Source: JANWWM01 sp046292465
GTDB taxonomy: Bacteria; Bacteroidota; Chlorobiia; Chlorobiales; Thermochlorobacteraceae
DNA length: 16,178 bases
Direction of reading: 5' to 3'
Assembly: GCA_046292465.1 (NCBI GenBank)
Contig: JBKBRB010000032.1
Span: forward strand, 1-16,178
The notes beneath the pieces were generated by a model. The model did not search any database. It was not told where the DNA came from and saw nothing but the letters and a program-made list of their open reading frames with translations. Positions 14,142 to 16,178 of the stretch are shown here, piece after piece (position 1 is the first letter of the stretch; every line of letters begins with the position of its first letter). The translations under genes were made by a program, and so were the position numbers.

Positions 14142-14842
14142 TGCGCATTGATATTTTGACCGTAATGCCGCAATACCTCAAAAGTCCACTCGAAAACGGA
14201 ATTGTGAGGATTGCCAAAGAAAAAGGATTAGTTGAGGTTCATGTGCATAATTTGCACGATTACGGATTAGGTCGATACAAGCAAGTCGACGATGCGCCTT
14301 TCGGCGGCGGTTCAGGCATGATTATGAAGCCAGAACCAATTTTTGCGTGCGTAGAAAAGTTAAAAGCAGAACGCGAGTATGACGAAGTGATTTTCCTGAC
14401 GCCCGATGGCGAAACACTGACACAACGCCTCGCAAACGAATGCTCTTTGAAAAAAAATTTGATACTCTTATGTGGTCATTACAAAGGCGTTGATGAGCGC
14501 GTGCGAGAGACATTAGTAACGAAAGACATTTCAATCGGAGACTATGTGCTTTCAGGCGGCGAACTGCCCGCATTAGTGCTGATTGATAGCATCGTGCGAC
14601 TCATTCCAAACGCAATGAACGATTCCGAATCGGCGTTGCTCGACTCGTTCCAAGCAGGATTGCTCGATTGCGCACACTACACGCGCCCCGCCAACTTTCG
14701 CGGAATGAAAGTGCCCGAAGTGTTGCTTTCAGGTCATCACGCAAAAATTCGCGAGTGGCAAGTTCAAAACGCCTTAGAACGCACGAAACAACGACGACCC
14801 GATTTGTTAAACAACAAAGACGAAATAAAACCATCACTGTAA
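14141..14842 (+). CDS. trmD: tRNA (guanine-37-N1)-methyltransferase TrmD
   Basis: A SPOUT-class methyltransferase that makes m1G37 in tRNAs reading CNN/proline codons, preventing +1 frameshifts. 233 residues, near the family norm. The N-terminus MRIDILTVMPQYL is followed by PFGGGSGMIMKPEPIF (about 50-65), FLTPDGETLTQ, LLCGHYKGVDERVRE (the trefoil-knot SAM site, about 109-123), IGDYVLSGGELPALVLID (about 132-149), and the C-terminal tRNA-binding part with HYTRPANFRGMKVPEVLLSG. ESALLDSFQAGLLDCAHYTRP matches the family linker closely. It overlaps rimM by one base and is 42 nt upstream of rplS. Confidence 0.96.
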   Translation: MRIDILTVMPQYLKSPLENGIVRIAKEKGLVEVHVHNLHDYGLGRYKQVDDAPFGGGSGMIMKPEPIFACVEKLKAEREYDEVIFLTPDGETLTQRLANECSLKKNLILLCGHYKGVDERVRETLVTKDISIGDYVLSGGELPALVLIDSIVRLIPNAMNDSESALLDSFQAGLLDCAHYTRPANFRGMKVPEVLLSGHHAKIREWQVQNALERTKQRRPDLLNNKDEIKPSL

Positions 14843-14884
14843 CAACAACCATAGCAAACTTAACCTTTAACTGAAAACAGACCT

Positions 14885-15247
14885 ATGGACAAAATTCAAT
14901 TAGTCGAAGCAGGATTCAAAAGGACCGATATCCCTGCATTTCGTGCATCGGATACGGTGAATGTTCACGTGCGCGTCGTGGAAGGCGATAAAGAGCGTAT
15001 CCAGCAGTATCAAGGCATTGTGATTAACCGCAGAGGCTCAGGCATGTCAGAGACCTTTACAGTTCGTAAAATCTCGAACGGCGTGGGCGTGGAACGCATC
15101 TTTCCGATTCACTCGCCGAGCATTGCAAAAATTGAAGTGGTGAAAGAAGGTAAAGCGCGTCGAGCAAAACTCTTCTATCTGCGCAAACGCACGGGCAAAG
15201 CCGCAACGAAAGTCAAAGAACGTGCCACCAAAAACGTCGAGGCCTAA
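14885..15247 (+). CDS. rplS: 50S ribosomal protein bL19
   Basis: A large-subunit protein at the 30S-50S interface. 120 residues, normal length. It shows FRASDTVNVHVRVVEGDKER (about 20-39), IQQYQGIVINRRGSG, TFTVRKISNGVGVERIFPIHSP and the basic C-terminal RRAKLFYLRKRTGKAA. It is the last gene of the ffh cluster. A GC-rich hairpin follows the stop. Confidence 0.97.
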   Translation: MDKIQLVEAGFKRTDIPAFRASDTVNVHVRVVEGDKERIQQYQGIVINRRGSGMSETFTVRKISNGVGVERIFPIHSPSIAKIEVVKEGKARRAKLFYLRKRTGKAATKVKERATKNVEA

Positions 15248-15259
15248 TCAACGCTTCTA

Positions 15260-15293
15260 TGCTCCGCTGTGCTTGAATCAAAACGGCGGAGCA
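15260..15293 (+). terminator. Candidate hairpin terminator after rplS
   Basis: Perfect 8-bp arms TGCTCCGC (15260-15267) and GCGGAGCA (15286-15293) around an 18-nt loop, 12 nt past the rplS stop. No T-run follows (CCTTCCTGTCTCC), so it may be Rho-assisted or only an RNA 3'-end stabiliser. Confidence 0.45.
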
Positions 15294-15388
15294 CCTTCCT
15301 GTCTCCCTATCCAACCATTGATATTTCACGCTGTTCGGAACAACTAACTAATCCGTAACGAGAAAGATGAACAATGAAGAACGACTTT

Positions 15389-15413
15389 GTCATTTGAGCA
15401 AAGCGTCAAAGCG
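15389..15413 (+). repeat. Degenerate GTCATTCTGAGCG-type repeat, copy D
   Basis: Reads GTCATTTGAGCAAAGCG then TCAAAGCG. It is one base short in the CTGAGCG part and diverged, but recognisable and placed next to the GTTAAGAGTTGA word, as in the other spacer. Confidence 0.35.
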
Positions 15414-15452
15414 TTAAGAGTTGAGCGTGCGCATGTGGGTTCAACTCTTAAC
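15413..15452. repeat. Perfect 12-bp inverted repeat GTTAAGAGTTGA/TCAACTCTTAAC
   Basis: Two exact arms (15413-15424 and 15441-15452) around a 16-nt loop. The left arm is identical to the word at 11394-11405. A transcript from either strand could fold into this stem. There is no T-run, so it looks more like a dispersed repeat than a terminator. Confidence 0.65.
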
Positions 15453-15566
15453 ACTTCACTCTTAACTCTCAACTTGCTTGAATTTCTCGCTGGTGTTCGG
15501 AAATAACTGACTCATGGGCAAAATTGAGTAACAAGAAGCAAGCAATTCTTCACTACTCACTGTTCA

Positions 15567-16178
15567 TTACTTGACAAGCATCATTTTTTTCGTGTCCATA
15601 AACTCGCCACTTCGCAGGCGATAAAAGTACATCCCACTGGCCAAGTGAGTCGCGTTAAAGGGATATTGATACGCGCCCGCCTTCAAAATTCCGTCCACCA
15701 ATACCGCAACACGCTGACCTAAAAGGTTGAAAACCTCGAGCGTTGTGCGTCCATCTTGACGAAGCGAGAATTCAATCGTCGTCGTGGGATTAAATGGATT
15801 CGGATAATTTTGTGAAAGGCTGTAATCGTTCGGCAATGTAATCGCTCTAATAGGATGCTCCGTAATGTTTCCGCTCAAATCTACATCGGCGAGTTTATAG
15901 AAATAAGTTCGCCCTGCTTGGAGTCCGCTGTTATCAAAGTATGAGTAAGTTTTGCCCGTCGGTGATGTGCCGAGACCTTTCAGCGCATCGTTGGTGCGAT
16001 AAGAGGCGACTTCTTGGAAGGAACCATCGCGCATAAGCGAACGGCTTAAAATAAAGCCCATATTATCGGTTTCAGAAGCCGTTTGCCATTGAAGGAGAAC
16101 GCCTCGTTCTTTCGGTGAAAGCGTGAAGGCGACAAGTTCCACAGGAAGCGGGCTATCGGTGGGATTGGTTGTGCCAAT
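15567..16178 (-). CDS. C-terminal part of a type IX-secreted protein with sorting domain (5' end beyond window)
   Basis: 203 codons are visible, open to the right edge, so the N-terminus and the protein's main function lie outside. The sequence enters through the common linker DSPLPVELVAFTL, followed by a fibronectin-like beta domain (VLLQWQTASETDNMGFILSR ... TYFYKLADVDLSGN, about residues 25-105). Then comes a type IX secretion sorting domain: YSLSQNYPNPFNPTTTIEF, LEVFNLLGQRVAVLVDG, SGMYFYRLRSGEFMDTKKMM and terminal LVK. In characterised systems this domain directs export through the outer membrane and is removed on attachment. A GTG at 16140-16142 is an internal codon, not a start, because the linker continues upstream in frame. 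It converges with rplS. Confidence 0.9.
   Translation of the reverse strand: MGTTNPTDSPLPVELVAFTLSPKERGVLLQWQTASETDNMGFILSRSLMRDGSFQEVASYRTNDALKGLGTSPTGKTYSYFDNSGLQAGRTYFYKLADVDLSGNITEHPIRAITLPNDYSLSQNYPNPFNPTTTIEFSLRQDGRTTLEVFNLLGQRVAVLVDGILKAGAYQYPFNATHLASGMYFYRLRSGEFMDTKKMMLVK

Larger units (their letters stand above)
15248..15566. other. 319-bp intergenic spacer between convergent genes
   Basis: No gene is visible. It contains the post-rplS hairpin, a degenerate GTCATT-type element (about 15389-15413), a long inverted repeat (15413-15452) with a further CTTAACTCTCAAC copy (about 15461-15473), and an ATTCTTCACTACTCACTG tract close to the stop of the type IX-secreted protein gene. Confidence 0.55.

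Noticed and set aside
16140..16142. GTG as start of the type IX-secreted protein
   Set aside because: The upstream frame continues without a stop and encodes the common PLPVELVAFT linker, so the gene extends beyond the window.

Overview
The window looks like ordinary chromosome from a Gram-negative member of the Bacteroidota/Chlorobiota (FCB) group. The support is two type IX secretion C-terminal sorting domains (NYPNPFNPTT ... KMMLVK), Kdo (lipopolysaccharide core) genes, few recognisable Shine-Dalgarno sequences, frequent TTG starts, and intergenic repeats of the GTCATTCTGAGCG type. A B12-binding radical SAM protein of the BchE/methylase kind makes a Chlorobiota relative (Chloroherpeton- or Thermochlorobacter-like) attractive, but that placement is inference. 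Most genes are housekeeping. I found no phage, CRISPR array, intact transposon or obvious new multi-gene system.

Region 1 (1-7250, minus strand) is a compact probable operon read right to left: kgd (fused 2-oxoglutarate dehydrogenase E2-E1), a Uma2-type nuclease-fold protein, prmA, a Ppx/GppA phosphatase, and kdsA, which runs off the left edge. A good sigma70-like promoter lies before kgd. The downstream genes abut or overlap by 4 nt, with TTG starts inside TTGA overlaps. kdsC lies upstream of this unit with its own strong intrinsic terminator, so kdsA and kdsC of the Kdo pathway flank the cluster.

Region 2 (7250-9730) holds kdsC, whose HAD nucleophile aspartate reads as asparagine. Divergent from it is a 437-aa ClpB lacking the N domain and first ATPase domain. 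Next come a bidirectional hairpin terminator and the decayed remnant of a type IX-secreted protein gene.

Region 3 (9730-11806) holds one B12-binding radical SAM gene with a strong ribosome binding site, then a 478-bp repeat-rich spacer.

Region 4 (11807-15247) is the classical ffh-rpsP-rimM-trmD-rplS cluster: SRP GTPase, two ribosomal proteins, a 16S maturation factor and the tRNA m1G37 methyltransferase. rpsP starts with TTG.

Region 5 (15248-16178) is a second repeat-rich spacer sharing a 12-bp word with the spacer before ffh, followed by the C-terminal part of a type IX-secreted protein on the minus strand that continues past the right edge.

The points most worth a second look are the KdsC Asp-to-Asn change, the half-length ClpB, the internally deleted sorting-domain pseudogene, the repeats flanking the translation cluster, and the fused Kgd in a possible green-sulfur-bacterial relative.
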